Notes: a model not told the origin generated them from the letters alone. Shown: positions 17,233 to 26,981, numbered from the stretch's first letter. The stretch: 61,361 nucleotides of DNA from Clostridiaceae bacterium (GCA_018378255.1 JAGZXV010000009.1:1-61361); one strand, 5' to 3'. Numbers and translations: made by a program.

Positions 17233-17646
17233 TTAATTCCACTCTAATTTTACTCCAATATCCGCAGTATCGCTTTCCGGAGTTATAGTAATTATAATCG
17301 CCTTGCCTTTTGCCTCAGTTTTGCCAGTATAATCTAAGTACGTAGTTTTACCATCAGTTTTCGTACCTTGGCCATATGTTTTAGGTTTTTTATCTGTAAT
17401 AATACCATTTTCAGCATCATAGTAGAGCGTTTTCGTGATATCTAATTCACCATTTAAATAAGCTGCAACAGCTGCCGCTTTAGCAGCTCTCATATTAGCT
17501 ACATCTGCTGCTTCTCTAGATCGTTCTAATTTACTATTAAACACCGGCACAGACACTGCCACCAACACCGCAATAATCGCCACAACAATCAACAGCTCCG
17601 CCAATGTAAACCCTTTTTTATTTAATCTTTCTTTTATACTTCTCAT
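17233..17646 (-). CDS. pilA: Major type IV pilin (PilA-like)
   Basis: A 137-aa prepilin: short basic leader MRSIKERLNKKG, then FTLAELLIVVAIIAVLVAV with Glu at +5, an extended alpha-1 helix (RSREAADVANMRAAKAAAVA) and a small, Lys/Thr/Asp-rich C-terminal domain without cysteines. Size and simplicity fit a major subunit. A clear AGGAGG lies 12 bases before the ATG. The gene is flanked by hairpins on both sides and is lower in GC than its neighbours, as often seen for highly expressed or variable pilins. It follows pilC by 117 bp. Confidence 0.85.
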   Translation of the reverse strand: MRSIKERLNKKGFTLAELLIVVAIIAVLVAVSVPVFNSKLERSREAADVANMRAAKAAAVAAYLNGELDITKTLYYDAENGIITDKKPKTYGQGTKTDGKTTYLDYTGKTEAKGKAIIITITPESDTADIGVKLEWN

Positions 17647-17679
17647 CTTATTTCAAATCCTCCTAAGGCATTTATTCAA

Positions 17680-17701
17680 AGGCTATGGGTTGTTATAGCC
17701 T
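17680..17701 (-). promoter_or_regulatory. Stem-loop in the pilA leader
   Basis: AGGCTAT and ATAGCCT form a 7-bp stem with an 8-nt loop about 15-20 nt upstream of the pilA Shine-Dalgarno site. The 117-nt pilC-pilA gap could hold a pilin-specific promoter or a processing site; no convincing -35/-10 pair was identified. A role in pilin mRNA stability is inference. Confidence 0.35.
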
Positions 17702-17763
17702 ATAGAACCATATTTCTCATATGTACATTCATCTCTAACCAAACCACTGTTTTCTCATACTCT

Positions 17764-18975
17764 TTACATGAGATCATACATGGTAAAAATGGGCAGATAA
17801 ACGGATATTACGATAAATCCAGCCACAATCGCCATCAACACCAAAATCGTAGGCTCCAGCTTTGAGATAGCTTTCTGTGTCGCATGTTCCGCTTCATTAT
17901 CAAAATAACTGCCGATGGTTTTGAGCGTCTCCTCCAGTTCCCCTGTCTCTTCGCCGATTGCACACATCTCATTGAGCGTCCGGGGATAGCAGTTTCTCTC
18001 ACGCATACAGTTTCCCAAACGCCGCCCTTCTTCCAGCCCGGTCACCATCTTGGCTGTCTCCATGGCCAGCATATAATTATCCAGTGTCTTGGCCGTCACT
18101 TCCAATGCCTGCGGAACGGAAAGACCTGCGGCCAACAGGGTGGACATCGTGTTGGCATATTGTCCGGAGGCATTTAAAAGGCCGATTGTTCCAAAAACCG
18201 GAATTTTCAGCTTTAGGCGGTTCCATCGGATGCGCCCCTCATCCGTCCGTATGGCAACGAGAAACAAAATTACGGACACAGCCATAACCATCAATATAAT
18301 TAATATATTCTCTTTAAAAAAATTTGACACATTGATAAGCAGTTGGGTCGGCGCAGGCATTTCTCCGCCCAGATCCTTGAAAATACTGGTCATAGTAGGG
18401 ATGACCTTAACCATAATAACCATCATCACCACAATAGCCACGCACACCACAAACAAAGGATAACTCAGCGCCGCTGATATCTTCTGGTTTGTTTTATACT
18501 GCTTTTCATAATAAATGCTCAAATTTTTAAAAACCTGTTCCACAGTTCCGGATTGCTCTCCCGACCGGACCGTCTCAATAAATGTGGACGGAAATGCTTC
18601 CTTATCCGCATTTTCAAAACTGTCCGCCATGCTGTGCCCGGCGGCCACATCCTTTGCCACCTCTGTTAAAAACTTACGCAGTTTCTTATCCGACGTCTGG
18701 TCCGCTATCAGCTCCACACACTTGGCAGCCGGCATACCGGCAGTTAAAATGATAGCAAACTGGGAGCACATAACCGACAGCGCCTTTAAATTCACCTTTC
18801 TGGAACCGATCTCCTTTGTGAGGATGCCGCTTTTTTCCTGCACCGGCGTGATCTTTGTCACAAGGCGGCAGGTTTCCTTTATCCGGGCGACGGCCGCGTA
18901 TTCATCGTATGCCTCGATAATTCCGCTGACAGGCGCTCCGTCCTTGGATATTGCCTTATACTTATATGTAACCAA
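17764..18975 (-). CDS. pilC: PilC/GspF-type inner-membrane platform protein
   Basis: A 403-aa protein with the two repeated GspF domains: the first near residues 60-190 (QFAIILTAGMPAAKCVELIA) and the second near 260-390 (YANTMSTLLAAGLSVPQALE), plus three transmembrane segments, the last one (TILVLMAIVAGFIVISVYL) at the C-terminus. PilC is the membrane platform rotated by the PilB ATPase during assembly. The start is probably TTG at 18975 preceded by GGTTGGTG. It lies 26 bp downstream of pilT and upstream of pilA. Confidence 0.9.
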   Translation of the reverse strand: MVTYKYKAISKDGAPVSGIIEAYDEYAAVARIKETCRLVTKITPVQEKSGILTKEIGSRKVNLKALSVMCSQFAIILTAGMPAAKCVELIADQTSDKKLRKFLTEVAKDVAAGHSMADSFENADKEAFPSTFIETVRSGEQSGTVEQVFKNLSIYYEKQYKTNQKISAALSYPLFVVCVAIVVMMVIMVKVIPTMTSIFKDLGGEMPAPTQLLINVSNFFKENILIILMVMAVSVILFLVAIRTDEGRIRWNRLKLKIPVFGTIGLLNASGQYANTMSTLLAAGLSVPQALEVTAKTLDNYMLAMETAKMVTGLEEGRRLGNCMRERNCYPRTLNEMCAIGEETGELEETLKTIGSYFDNEAEHATQKAISKLEPTILVLMAIVAGFIVISVYLPIFTMYDLM

Positions 18976-19001
18976 TGGGCATCACCAACCTTTTCTTTGG
19001 G

Positions 19002-20054
19002 TTATAACCCGACGATAAATTTCTTAATATATTCCTGATCCCTGGCCGCCATTCTGGCCGTTTTAGCTGAAATGGCCTGCTCTTTCCAAAGACGGATCAG
19101 GGCGTTATCCATGGTTATGCTTCCATCGGAAGCTGCCGTTGCCATGGAATTAAAAAGCTGGGGCGTTCTGCCTTCCCGGATCAGATTGCGGATGGCTGGA
19201 GTGACCATCAGCAGTTCACAGGCAGCCACCCGTCCCTTTCCGATTTTTCTAACCAAAAGCTGCTGTGACAACACCGCCTGCAGACAAGTGGATAACTGCA
19301 TCCTGACCTGATTCTGAAAACCAGCCGGAAATACATTGACCATTCTGTCAATGGAATCCACCGCCGAATTGGTATGCAGGGTGGAAAATACCAGGTGTCC
19401 CGTCTCCGCCGCTGTCAGCGCCGTTTCTATCGTTTCCCTGTCCCGCATCTCTCCAATGAGAATCACATCCGGATCCTCCCTCAATACGGCGCGAAGGCCA
19501 TCCGAATAGCTTCTGGTATCTCTTCCAATCTCCCTCTGGTTAATGATACATTGTTCAGGTGTATATATATATTCCACCGGATCTTCCAGGGTTATGATGT
19601 GTGCCTCCCTGGTACGGTTGATTGCATCCAAAATGGCGGCCAGGGTTGTGGATTTTCCCTAACCCGTCTCCCCTGTCACCAAAACGATTCCATGCTGTAA
19701 TTCAGGAAAAGACATTACTGCAGGGGGGAGCCCCAGACTGTCCAGTCTTGGAATACAGCTCTTTAAAAGCCGCAGCGCCGCCGATATGTGGCCCTGCTGC
19801 CGGAACAGGTTTATGCGGATTCTGATTCCCTCAAAGGTAGACGCCAGATCCAGTTCCCCTATATTCCGTACCGTTTCATAATGATCTCCTGCAAGTTCCT
19901 TTGCATATGCTTCACAGTCATCATCTGTGAGCGCCGTATCGTCCAGATTCATCAGACGGCCGTTTTTACGGCATTTGGGCGGCAGCCCCACTACAAGATG
20001 AATGTCGGAACAGCCCTCTTCATCTGCTTTTTGTATCATTTCACTTATTGTCAC
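19002..20054 (-). pseudogene. pilT: PilT retraction ATPase interrupted by an amber codon in Walker A
   Basis: The frame from the GTG at 20054 to the stop at 19002 covers 350 codons, the usual PilT length, and is open except for a single TAG at 19659-19661 (codon 132). The context reads VTGETG, stop, GKSTTLAAILDA, so the stop replaces the residue before GKS in the P-loop; Ser (TCG) is the usual residue and one base change would give TAG. Downstream, the Asp box (AHIITLEDPVEY), Walker B (PDVILIGEMRD), His box (GHLVFSTLHTN) and PilT signature AIRNLIREGRTPQL are intact. A restart at ATG 19631 would lack the P-loop. TAG is a genuine stop elsewhere here (purD ends in TAG). Pilus retraction is therefore probably lost, unless this is a sequencing error or is suppressed. 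Confidence 0.88.
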
Positions 20055-20066
20055 AAGCCGGTCTCC

Positions 20067-21761
20067 TTACTCCATAGAATTGATAGTGCGCTTCGCCTCT
20101 TCAACGGTCGTCACACCTTCCAGAACCAGGCGGCGGCAGTTATCGCGGATGGATACGAAATCAGGTCCCTCAGCGGCTTTTAAAAGATTTGACTTACTGT
20201 CATTTTCAGCAATACACCGTCTGGTTTCCCGGTTCATGAGCAAGATCTCAAAGACACCTGTTCTGCCCCTGTATCCGGTATCAAAGCAATGAGGGCAGCC
20301 CTTTCCTTTATAGAAAGTTATGCCGTCAGCAGACTTCATATTCAAAATCTCCAGTTCTTCCTCTGTCGGCGTATAAGCCGTCCTGCAGTTTGGACAGATA
20401 CGGCGCACCAGACGCTGGGATATAATGCCGTTTACCGCGCTGGCAATCAGATAGGGCTCCACGCCGATATCCTTCAGACGGTCTATGGTGGACAAGGCGT
20501 CATTCGTATGTATGGTGGACAGCACCAAATGGCCGGTAATCGCCGCTCTCATGGCAATCTCTGCCGTCTCGCCGTCACGGATCTCTCCCACCGCTATAAT
20601 ATCCGGATCCTGTCTGAGTATGGAACGCAGTCCATTGGCAAAGGTCATGCCCACCTTTTCATTGATCTGAACCTGGTTGATTCCAGAAATATTGTATTCC
20701 ACCGGATCCTCCAGCGTAACCAAGTTGACTTCCTCCCGGTTCAGCTCACCGATCATGGTATACATGGTGGAAGACTTACCGCTGCCTGTCGGTCCAACAA
20801 TCAGAACCACTCCGCTGTGATTGGAAATCAGCCTCATATATTTTTCCAGATCAGGCCCTGTAAGCCCGATTCCACTCTTGCTGAGCAGAGACGCAGACTT
20901 ATTCAGGAGACGGATCACCACTTTTTCCCCATAAATGGTGGGCAGCGTAGAGATACGCAGATCGATGTCTTCACTCTTAATGCGCACATTAGCGCGACCA
21001 TCCTGTGGAATCCTGTGCTCTGCTATATTCATTCTGCCCATAACCTTAATGCGGGAAATGACCGACGCCTGCAAATCCTTAGGCACATTCAAAATCCGAT
21101 GGAGCATTCCGTCAATCCTCATCCTGACTGTCAGATCCTCTTCCCTTGGTTCTATATGTATATCGCTGACCCGTTCGGTGACAGCTCTCTCTATTATGGA
21201 ATTAACAAGCCGGACCGTTGGAGCGCTGATGGTATCCTCTTCCCCGATGACCACCGGACCTGTGTTTCCATCCTGCTGATCCGGCTGGGCGTTTGCCTGC
21301 TGCTTCATCTCTTCGATGGCCTTTGCCACACCCTCGTTGCCATACAGGTTAAGAATCGCCCTGTCCACACCGTTTGAGGTGGAAATCATCGGTATAACCC
21401 GTTTCCTTGAAGCTGTTTTGACCTCTTCCTGGGCCATGAAATTCATTGGATCTTTCATTGCCAGGTACAATCGGTCCTTTTCCACCCGCACCGGAACCAC
21501 CCCATGTTTGCGGGCAATATTCTTTGGTACAAATGAGGACATCTGAGGGTCAATATCTGTCTTGGATAAATCAATAAACTCTATGCCAAGCTGCATCTGG
21601 AGAGCCTCTATCAACTGATTCTCCGTAATAAAACCATGATTGATCAGCAGAGTACCAAGCCTCTCTTTTGTTTCTTTCTGAAGGGCAAGCGCCTCCTCAA
21701 GCTGGCTGTCACTGATCAGCCCTACCGACTGCAGCAGATCTCCCAATCTCTTATATGCCAC
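20067..21761 (-). CDS. pilB: PilB/GspE-type pilus extension ATPase
   Basis: A 564-aa secretion ATPase. Residues 1-~150 form the MshEN/N1 domain (LGDLLQSVGLISDSQLEEAL and the second copy LGTLLINHGFITENQLIEAL). The motor part has Walker A GPTGSGKSS at 323-331, Asp box LVTLEDPVEY, Walker B PDIIAVGEIRDGE, and His box GHLVLSTIHTN. A tetracysteine zinc site is C456/C459 with C489/C492. All catalytic motifs are intact, unlike pilT. The start is GTG with AAGGAGA upstream. It is the first gene of the pilus operon. The N1 domain of related ATPases binds c-di-GMP; whether this one does cannot be read directly. Confidence 0.93.
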   Translation of the reverse strand: MAYKRLGDLLQSVGLISDSQLEEALALQKETKERLGTLLINHGFITENQLIEALQMQLGIEFIDLSKTDIDPQMSSFVPKNIARKHGVVPVRVEKDRLYLAMKDPMNFMAQEEVKTASRKRVIPMISTSNGVDRAILNLYGNEGVAKAIEEMKQQANAQPDQQDGNTGPVVIGEEDTISAPTVRLVNSIIERAVTERVSDIHIEPREEDLTVRMRIDGMLHRILNVPKDLQASVISRIKVMGRMNIAEHRIPQDGRANVRIKSEDIDLRISTLPTIYGEKVVIRLLNKSASLLSKSGIGLTGPDLEKYMRLISNHSGVVLIVGPTGSGKSSTMYTMIGELNREEVNLVTLEDPVEYNISGINQVQINEKVGMTFANGLRSILRQDPDIIAVGEIRDGETAEIAMRAAITGHLVLSTIHTNDALSTIDRLKDIGVEPYLIASAVNGIISQRLVRRICPNCRTAYTPTEEELEILNMKSADGITFYKGKGCPHCFDTGYRGRTGVFEILLMNRETRRCIAENDSKSNLLKAAEGPDFVSIRDNCRRLVLEGVTTVEEAKRTINSME

Positions 21762-21854
21762 GGCTGTCTCCTTTTTCTGTCTTATTTAGCTGTCTGGATT
21801 ATATGCCGGAAAACCGGTTAATTACACAAAGTTCTTAATATTTTCTTACAATCC

Positions 21855-21883
21855 AGTATATCAAATCGAATTTTAATTATCAA
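21855..21883 (-). promoter_or_regulatory. Predicted sigma-A promoter of the pilus operon
   Basis: On the minus strand, TTGATA (21883-21878) and TATACT (21860-21855) are separated by exactly 17 bp, about 95 nt upstream of the pilB GTG. This is a near-consensus vegetative promoter and probably drives the locus. No riboswitch-like fold was recognised in the roughly 85-nt leader. Confidence 0.65.
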
Positions 21884-21921
21884 CAAACAAAGCTCTTTGT
21901 AACCAATTGCGTATTTATATG

Positions 21922-21965
21922 AAAAAAAACGGAATCAGCAGCAAATCTACACTGATTCCGTTTTT
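21922..21965 (-). terminator. Bidirectional intrinsic terminator upstream of the pilus operon
   Basis: ACGGAATCAG and CTGATTCCGT pair across a 13-nt loop, with eight A's on one side and five T's on the other, so it can act on either strand. On the minus strand it ends the YcxB-like gene (stop at 21994) and insulates the pilus promoter just downstream. Confidence 0.85.
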
Positions 21966-21993
21966 CATCATCTACCTCATTTTTCCATCCAAT

Positions 21994-22668
21994 TTACTTT
22001 TTTAATTCCACAGCTATAGCCATAACCAATAAGAAGATAAACCACACAGCCAGAAAAACCACAAGCATTTTCAGCCCAAACAGCATATGGCGAAACCAGG
22101 CGCCAAACAAGCCATGAAAGAAATGCCCTAAAACCGAAGTTTTTAACTCCGGCCTCTGCTGTTCTTTTACCGCATTCTTTATGTAACTCTTTACCTCTTT
22201 AAACTGCTGCGAGGACTGAAATGCCTCAGATGGAATCATAAAAAACAACATATTTCTGCCAATATCGGATGAAAAGAATATGTTTTCTCCCACCGTTAAA
22301 ATCTTTCTGAAATCCCCATAGTGAACAGAGCAATTAAATTCCGGCTGCTCATCACTGTAAAACCAGATATATCCGGGCGTCAGGGAACAATGGTAGGTTG
22401 GAATCCCTTTTGCCAGCCGGTTATCCTTTTGTAAAATACGCCGATAATAGAAAATCAACAGCAACACAAAAACAGCGGCATATATAATAAATAAAATCAT
22501 TAAATTCCTCAGCGTAACCGGCGGAGCGTCTGCAATCACATTCCAAATGATATAGATGACGATGAAAACCGCCAGCAAAAGCTGTGCCGCCAGACCGGCA
22601 GTACAATACGCAGCAAAAGAACAGCTTTTTCTCTGTCCTTTTTTCGTCAATTGAAACTTAAGATTCAC
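21994..22668 (-). CDS. YcxB-like membrane protein
   Basis: A 224-aa protein with two N-terminal transmembrane helices (residues ~20-80), a soluble middle segment of the YcxB C-terminal type (WFYSDEQPEFNCSVHYGDF; LFFMIPSEAF) and a final transmembrane helix near the C-terminus. Function of this family is unknown. The start is GTG at 22668 with GGGGAAGGGA upstream. It lies 36 bp after the metallophosphatase and is followed by a terminator. Confidence 0.6.
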   Translation of the reverse strand: MNLKFQLTKKGQRKSCSFAAYCTAGLAAQLLLAVFIVIYIIWNVIADAPPVTLRNLMILFIIYAAVFVLLLIFYYRRILQKDNRLAKGIPTYHCSLTPGYIWFYSDEQPEFNCSVHYGDFRKILTVGENIFFSSDIGRNMLFFMIPSEAFQSSQQFKEVKSYIKNAVKEQQRPELKTSVLGHFFHGLFGAWFRHMLFGLKMLVVFLAVWFIFLLVMAIAVELKK

Positions 22669-22704
22669 CTTTGTCCCTTCCCCCTTTCATTGTTACCCCT
22701 TTAT

Positions 22705-23409
22705 TTAACCCTTTAGAAACTCCATATCTCCTTTTAAAACAGCCTCAACCCTATACCAACCGTTCTCAATCACCATCGCCGAAAGTTTTCCGCCAAACAC
22801 ACATCCCGTATCAAGGCATATGCTCCCGCGTTCAGGAAGGCTGTACCTTATCCCCTGCAAAACAACGGCGGAGTTTCCCCCTTCATTTTGATAGAGGACC
22901 TCTTTCATAGGGGTATGCCCATATACCAGCAGTTTTCCACCGTATGGTTCCCCGCCTGCAATCCTTCTGTCCCATAAAAACACATCTCTTTCCGTATTTT
23001 CCGGGCCGCTCAAGGAGATTCCGGCATGTACACAAATCCAGTCATCCGTTTCCCAATATAAACGTAGCTTCTTAAGATAACCGGTATACTTCTCTATTCT
23101 GCTGCCCGCCTTATAAAAACTCTTTCTCGTTTTTGCTCCGCCGTTGCAGTACCATAAACTCCGGTCCCCGCTGTCAGCCGCATCAACCACCATATCCTCA
23201 TGGTTGCCCATCAGGTATATAAAACGATCTCCCATAGCCGAATTCAGTTCCAAGGCTTTTTTCAGCACTCGATAGGAATCCGGCCCCCGGTCCAAAAGAT
23301 CTCCCAGCAGTATCAGCCTGTCGGACAGGATGCAAAATTCCACTTTATTTAACAGCGCTGTAAGCTCATCGAAGCAGCCATGTACATCACCGATTATGAT
23401 TGTTCTCAT
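22705..23409 (-). CDS. Calcineurin-like metallophosphoesterase (Ser/Thr phosphatase/PrpE-ApaH type)
   Basis: A 234-aa protein with all the metal-site motifs of the PPP-like phosphoesterases: GDVHG (residues 8-12), GDLLDRGPDS, GNHED, and the later His motifs (VHAGI; YGHTP). The family includes protein-serine/threonine phosphatases and diadenosine tetraphosphatases; the length fits the small bacterial PrpA/PrpE-like group. Substrate cannot be set from sequence alone. It lies downstream of the receiver/GHKL pair with an 85-bp gap and could act in the same signalling path. Confidence 0.85.
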   Translation of the reverse strand: MRTIIIGDVHGCFDELTALLNKVEFCILSDRLILLGDLLDRGPDSYRVLKKALELNSAMGDRFIYLMGNHEDMVVDAADSGDRSLWYCNGGAKTRKSFYKAGSRIEKYTGYLKKLRLYWETDDWICVHAGISLSGPENTERDVFLWDRRIAGGEPYGGKLLVYGHTPMKEVLYQNEGGNSAVVLQGIRYSLPERGSICLDTGCVFGGKLSAMVIENGWYRVEAVLKGDMEFLKG

Positions 23410-23494
23410 ATATATTTCACCCTCCTTATAATGAGCTGGCAGAATATAAAGATATGTGGAAATGAGGTTGGCCGCAGGATGTCCTTATACCGTT

Positions 23495-25000
23495 CTAACG
23501 TTTCTCATCCTCAGTAAACAAAAGAAAAGCATAATACTTGAGAGGTTCTTTTTCCTTCTTCTCTCCCAAATATCCGGCATACCCCTCTTCCCCCATTCCC
23601 TTTACCCAACTATAACTGACGTTGTAAATACGCTGCGCTTGAATGATACTCCCATTATCGTCATTTATTTCCTGCCATTCCGGAGATTTCCGGAAAGAAT
23701 CCCGCAAAATCCAGTCTCCTAAAATGCTCACAATCACATCTTTAACATCCATATAACCAGTTTCGGCATTGCAGTCACATTGTCCGCAGTTTATCAGTAA
23801 TTCCGTTATATTTTGGCACTCATACCCCGCTTTAATTGATGTTTTGCTTTTTTTCACTGATTCCATAGGCAGTTTATTGAATAACTTTCTCCATTCATTT
23901 AAATACTGCTTCTTAAATTCAGAAAATCCCATCATTCCAGGCTTCAGGCAGTAAAAATACTGTTTTTCATAGTCTGTCAGCCCCTCAAACTGACAACCGG
24001 GCTTCTCACAATCACCGAAATAGGACCGGATGGTACTGCAATAAAGAATGGCAAAGTATTCCGGCATAAGCTCATCCGTTTCAAATTTATTATGGGAGGA
24101 CCAGTTTCTGAAATTGCGGACCGCCTGATGGTAGCACCTGATATTTGGGTATTTATCCAGATTCTGAATTTTGGCGCTTTCTTCATGGAACATCGCCGCC
24201 ACCTGCAGCGCCTGGTAGTAAATCCTGTATGTATTGGACGGCTTTGATACCGGAAAGAGCATTTGAATCCGGTCCAGCATATTGCAGATGCTCTCAGGGC
24301 TGATCTTTGCCTCTTCTTTACCATAATAAAGGGAATTGAAAAGTATCCTATCCTTCCTCAGGCTCAGTTCGTCTTTCCAATATTCACAGGACTGAAAAAC
24401 CAGCCTTCTGATTTGATAGTAGGAATCCTCATAGAATTTATCAATCCATGCTCTCCGCTCTATTCTAATATTTCTTTTTTCAAATATAATCCCCTGATCC
24501 GGGTCTATATGTGCGCTCTTTAAAAATTCGGACGGCTCAGCCGTACTGTTTCCGGTCAGAATAATCATTCTGTCATTGGGATAACCGCAGTTCAGCAGGA
24601 ATAAATATAGATACATCCCGGCCTTTACTTCAAACTCCTTCCATTGTTCCCTGCTGTTTAAACAGATCTTTTGATTGTCATATTCCCGGACAAAGACCTT
24701 TCTGGATCTCAATTTTTCATTTATTTCGTCAAATTCCTCATACTCCATTCCCTGGCGCATATTGATATCAAAAACAATTAAATCAAACTGGTTCCGTTCC
24801 TCTTCTATCCGCTTTAATGCCCTGAGATAATTCTTTTCCAGTACCACATTATCCCCATGTTCAAAAAATATCTCTTCTTTCCGTTCCTTATCTGCCTGGG
24901 ATTCAACGCTTGGGCTGGCTTCGTTTTCCAAAAAATCATCTTCAAATCCGCTGTCATTATCATCACAGTCATCGATCCACAGTATATTTTTATACGTCAT
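23495..25000 (-). CDS. Response-regulator-like protein with a divergent receiver and a large unknown output domain
   Basis: A 501-aa soluble protein. Residues 1-~175 form a receiver-like domain with an insertion: acidic pair ILWIDDCDDND (D10/D11), the phospho-acceptor-like Asp in FDLIVFDINM (about D78), Thr in MIILTGNS, and Lys in GIIFEKRN, the four positions of a working receiver. Between the acidic pair and D78 there are about 60 residues instead of the usual 40. The remaining ~320 residues contain Cys-rich parts (CGQCDC) and are not recognised. The start at 25000 is chosen for AAGGAG 9 bases upstream; a longer frame from 25048 overlaps the gene before. It lies 40 bp downstream of the GHKL protein, so the two form a noncanonical two-component pair. 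Confidence 0.6.
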   Translation of the reverse strand: MTYKNILWIDDCDDNDSGFEDDFLENEASPSVESQADKERKEEIFFEHGDNVVLEKNYLRALKRIEEERNQFDLIVFDINMRQGMEYEEFDEINEKLRSRKVFVREYDNQKICLNSREQWKEFEVKAGMYLYLFLLNCGYPNDRMIILTGNSTAEPSEFLKSAHIDPDQGIIFEKRNIRIERRAWIDKFYEDSYYQIRRLVFQSCEYWKDELSLRKDRILFNSLYYGKEEAKISPESICNMLDRIQMLFPVSKPSNTYRIYYQALQVAAMFHEESAKIQNLDKYPNIRCYHQAVRNFRNWSSHNKFETDELMPEYFAILYCSTIRSYFGDCEKPGCQFEGLTDYEKQYFYCLKPGMMGFSEFKKQYLNEWRKLFNKLPMESVKKSKTSIKAGYECQNITELLINCGQCDCNAETGYMDVKDVIVSILGDWILRDSFRKSPEWQEINDDNGSIIQAQRIYNVSYSWVKGMGEEGYAGYLGEKKEKEPLKYYAFLLFTEDEKR

Positions 25001-25040
25001 TCCCGATTTCTCCTTCCATCCTTCGTTGAACCCCCCTGTT

Positions 25041-26981
25041 TTACTCAAACAGGGCGTTTCCCAACCGGATTTTTGTCGTAAATAGATCCCCCTCCGCTTC
25101 CGTCACGATCGCATCTCCTTTCAGACCTCCGGCCTCATTGATGATCTCTATGGCGTCCGCCTCCGCCTCTAAACCAAATCCCCCTTCTTTGCTTTTTGCA
25201 TTATTTTTATCGATATGGTTTTGAGCCGTTATTAAAAAACAACCGTCGTCTTCCGTAAATTCGATGGAAGCCCCCTTTTCTTTATCGGCATATTTAAAAA
25301 TGTTAATGATCAGTTCCGTTAAAACACCGGTAATCAGCAGAGCGGCGTAGGATTCATCTTCAAATGCCAATGAGTTCCATCTCTCCGACACCCGGACCGT
25401 CAATGAAAACAGATTTTTATTAAACCAGGAAATGATAGTACCATTTTCTGAGAACAAAATGTTTTCTTCAAAACTGTTGCGAATACCGATCAGATCATAA
25501 TCGGGAAATCTCTCCCTGATTCGTTTCGCGCTGGGACCGCCGTCATGTACCAGAGTAACCATGCATCTGGTCATGGCATCATTCAGCAATTTATCCACGC
25601 CGACTCCATCCAGCCCATCAGGACAGATTGACGCTCTGATCTTATCCTGTAATTCTGATTTTTTATCTTCAAAGCGCAGTTTCAACATCTCGATGTCCTT
25701 TGTCAGATTCTTTTTTACGCTGTATTCATAGAGTATTTTTCTGCCGTAGTTCTTCAGCTCTATGTCATCTTTTTTTAACAGAGATGTGGCAACGTTATAG
25801 AGGGATGTGGCCCGCATTCCCATGTAGGTGTGGGAGAATTGGTTCACCACCTTTTTTTTCTCGGCGATGGCCTTTTTCCGTTCAGCCTCACTCCTCTTTA
25901 GTCGGCTATTTGCTAACATCATGATTTTCATGGCCCGGTCCATTTCATCGGCAGGTATATAATGAGGTAAATACAACGCTCTCGAAATATCTTTCCTCAA
26001 TTCTGTAAAATTTGAGAAATGCTTTTCTGTCATTAACTCAGACAAAAAGCTCTGCTTGCTTACAAACTTTATATATGGAATACCTAAACCAAATTCAGAG
26101 AATGACTCCGGATGTATTGTACGGAATTCTCCATCCTTCACTTCTCCTTTAAAAGCACTTGGACGCTTTATCCCATAGGCAATATTTATTAATTCTTTAT
26201 CCAGAACTGCTTCATAAGCATCCATTGATGTGTCTTTACTGTCTGTATCCAGGTAGCTGCGGACTGCAATAATACACTTATACATATTGGCAAATTGATA
26301 TTGGGGTTCAATCTGCAATAATTCATCCAGAAAAGACGCAGCTGTATTCAAATCCTTATCTGCCGCATTCTTTAAGTATACGATAATTTGTTTTGCAAAT
26401 GGTTTTACAACATCCCATTTTTCATCGATCTCTGACACCAGAGTATCAAGATATTCCTTTTTGCCGGTCTCTGAATATTTATTTAGTATTTCATCATTCA
26501 GAACGATTTTTAAACTGCTGAAATATGACAAAAGGCAGGCCAGTATCATCTTTTCTTCCACTTGTACATACCTGCCCAACGTTTCATCCTCCCAGTTGAG
26601 CTGTATTTGATTGACGTCAAAAATCCCCAATCGGTCAAACAGGCCACAATTGTAATACAAATTAAGGGCACAGCCCACGGCCATTGCCACTTCATCCTTG
26701 TTTTCGTTTCCCTTACAAAAATCATTCAGCAGAGTAACCACGCGGGCCTTAGCGCATTCTGCAAGATATCCATCCACTTCCGGCATTCGGAAATCTCTCA
26801 TATAGTCGCCCTTTTCTCCATTCTGTAATTCAGGAGATCCCTCTGCATTTTTCGGAATCTCTTCCCAATTGCCATATATTCTTCCAAAGCTAAAAGAAAT
26901 GTCACCCCATTTTCCCGCGCCATTAACCAGTAAATGCAATTCATTACTTATATTATACAGCAGTTCTATAACCTGATCCAT
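25041..26981 (-). CDS. Soluble GHKL (HATPase_c) protein, histidine-kinase-like
   Basis: A 646-aa protein with no transmembrane segment or signal. About 400 N-terminal residues are helical and unrecognised; a coiled-coil region follows (residues ~360-440, ERKKAIAEKKKVVNQF). The C-terminal part is a GHKL ATPase: N-box-like ELIINIFKYAD near residue 556 and G-box-like GGFGLEAEAD near 600. A clear HisKA dimerisation domain with the HE motif was not found, so phosphotransfer is uncertain. GGAGGAGA precedes the ATG at 26981. With the receiver-domain gene directly downstream it may be a sensor/regulator pair or a GHKL-type effector. Confidence 0.6.
   Translation of the reverse strand: MDQVIELLYNISNELHLLVNGAGKWGDISFSFGRIYGNWEEIPKNAEGSPELQNGEKGDYMRDFRMPEVDGYLAECAKARVVTLLNDFCKGNENKDEVAMAVGCALNLYYNCGLFDRLGIFDVNQIQLNWEDETLGRYVQVEEKMILACLLSYFSSLKIVLNDEILNKYSETGKKEYLDTLVSEIDEKWDVVKPFAKQIIVYLKNAADKDLNTAASFLDELLQIEPQYQFANMYKCIIAVRSYLDTDSKDTSMDAYEAVLDKELINIAYGIKRPSAFKGEVKDGEFRTIHPESFSEFGLGIPYIKFVSKQSFLSELMTEKHFSNFTELRKDISRALYLPHYIPADEMDRAMKIMMLANSRLKRSEAERKKAIAEKKKVVNQFSHTYMGMRATSLYNVATSLLKKDDIELKNYGRKILYEYSVKKNLTKDIEMLKLRFEDKKSELQDKIRASICPDGLDGVGVDKLLNDAMTRCMVTLVHDGGPSAKRIRERFPDYDLIGIRNSFEENILFSENGTIISWFNKNLFSLTVRVSERWNSLAFEDESYAALLITGVLTELIINIFKYADKEKGASIEFTEDDGCFLITAQNHIDKNNAKSKEGGFGLEAEADAIEIINEAGGLKGDAIVTEAEGDLFTTKIRLGNALFE

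Noticed and set aside
19659..19661. Amber codon recoding as the explanation for the pilT stop
   Set aside because: purD in the same window ends with TAG at its normal C-terminus, as does the glycine-zipper gene, so TAG is used as a true stop here.
20289..21377. A 362-aa plus-strand frame opposite pilB
   Set aside because: It lies entirely inside the strongly conserved pilB gene on the other strand and shows no recognisable domain.
21762..21854. c-di-GMP riboswitch in the pilB leader
   Set aside because: Some clostridial pilus operons have one, but I found no conserved class I or II core in this short leader.
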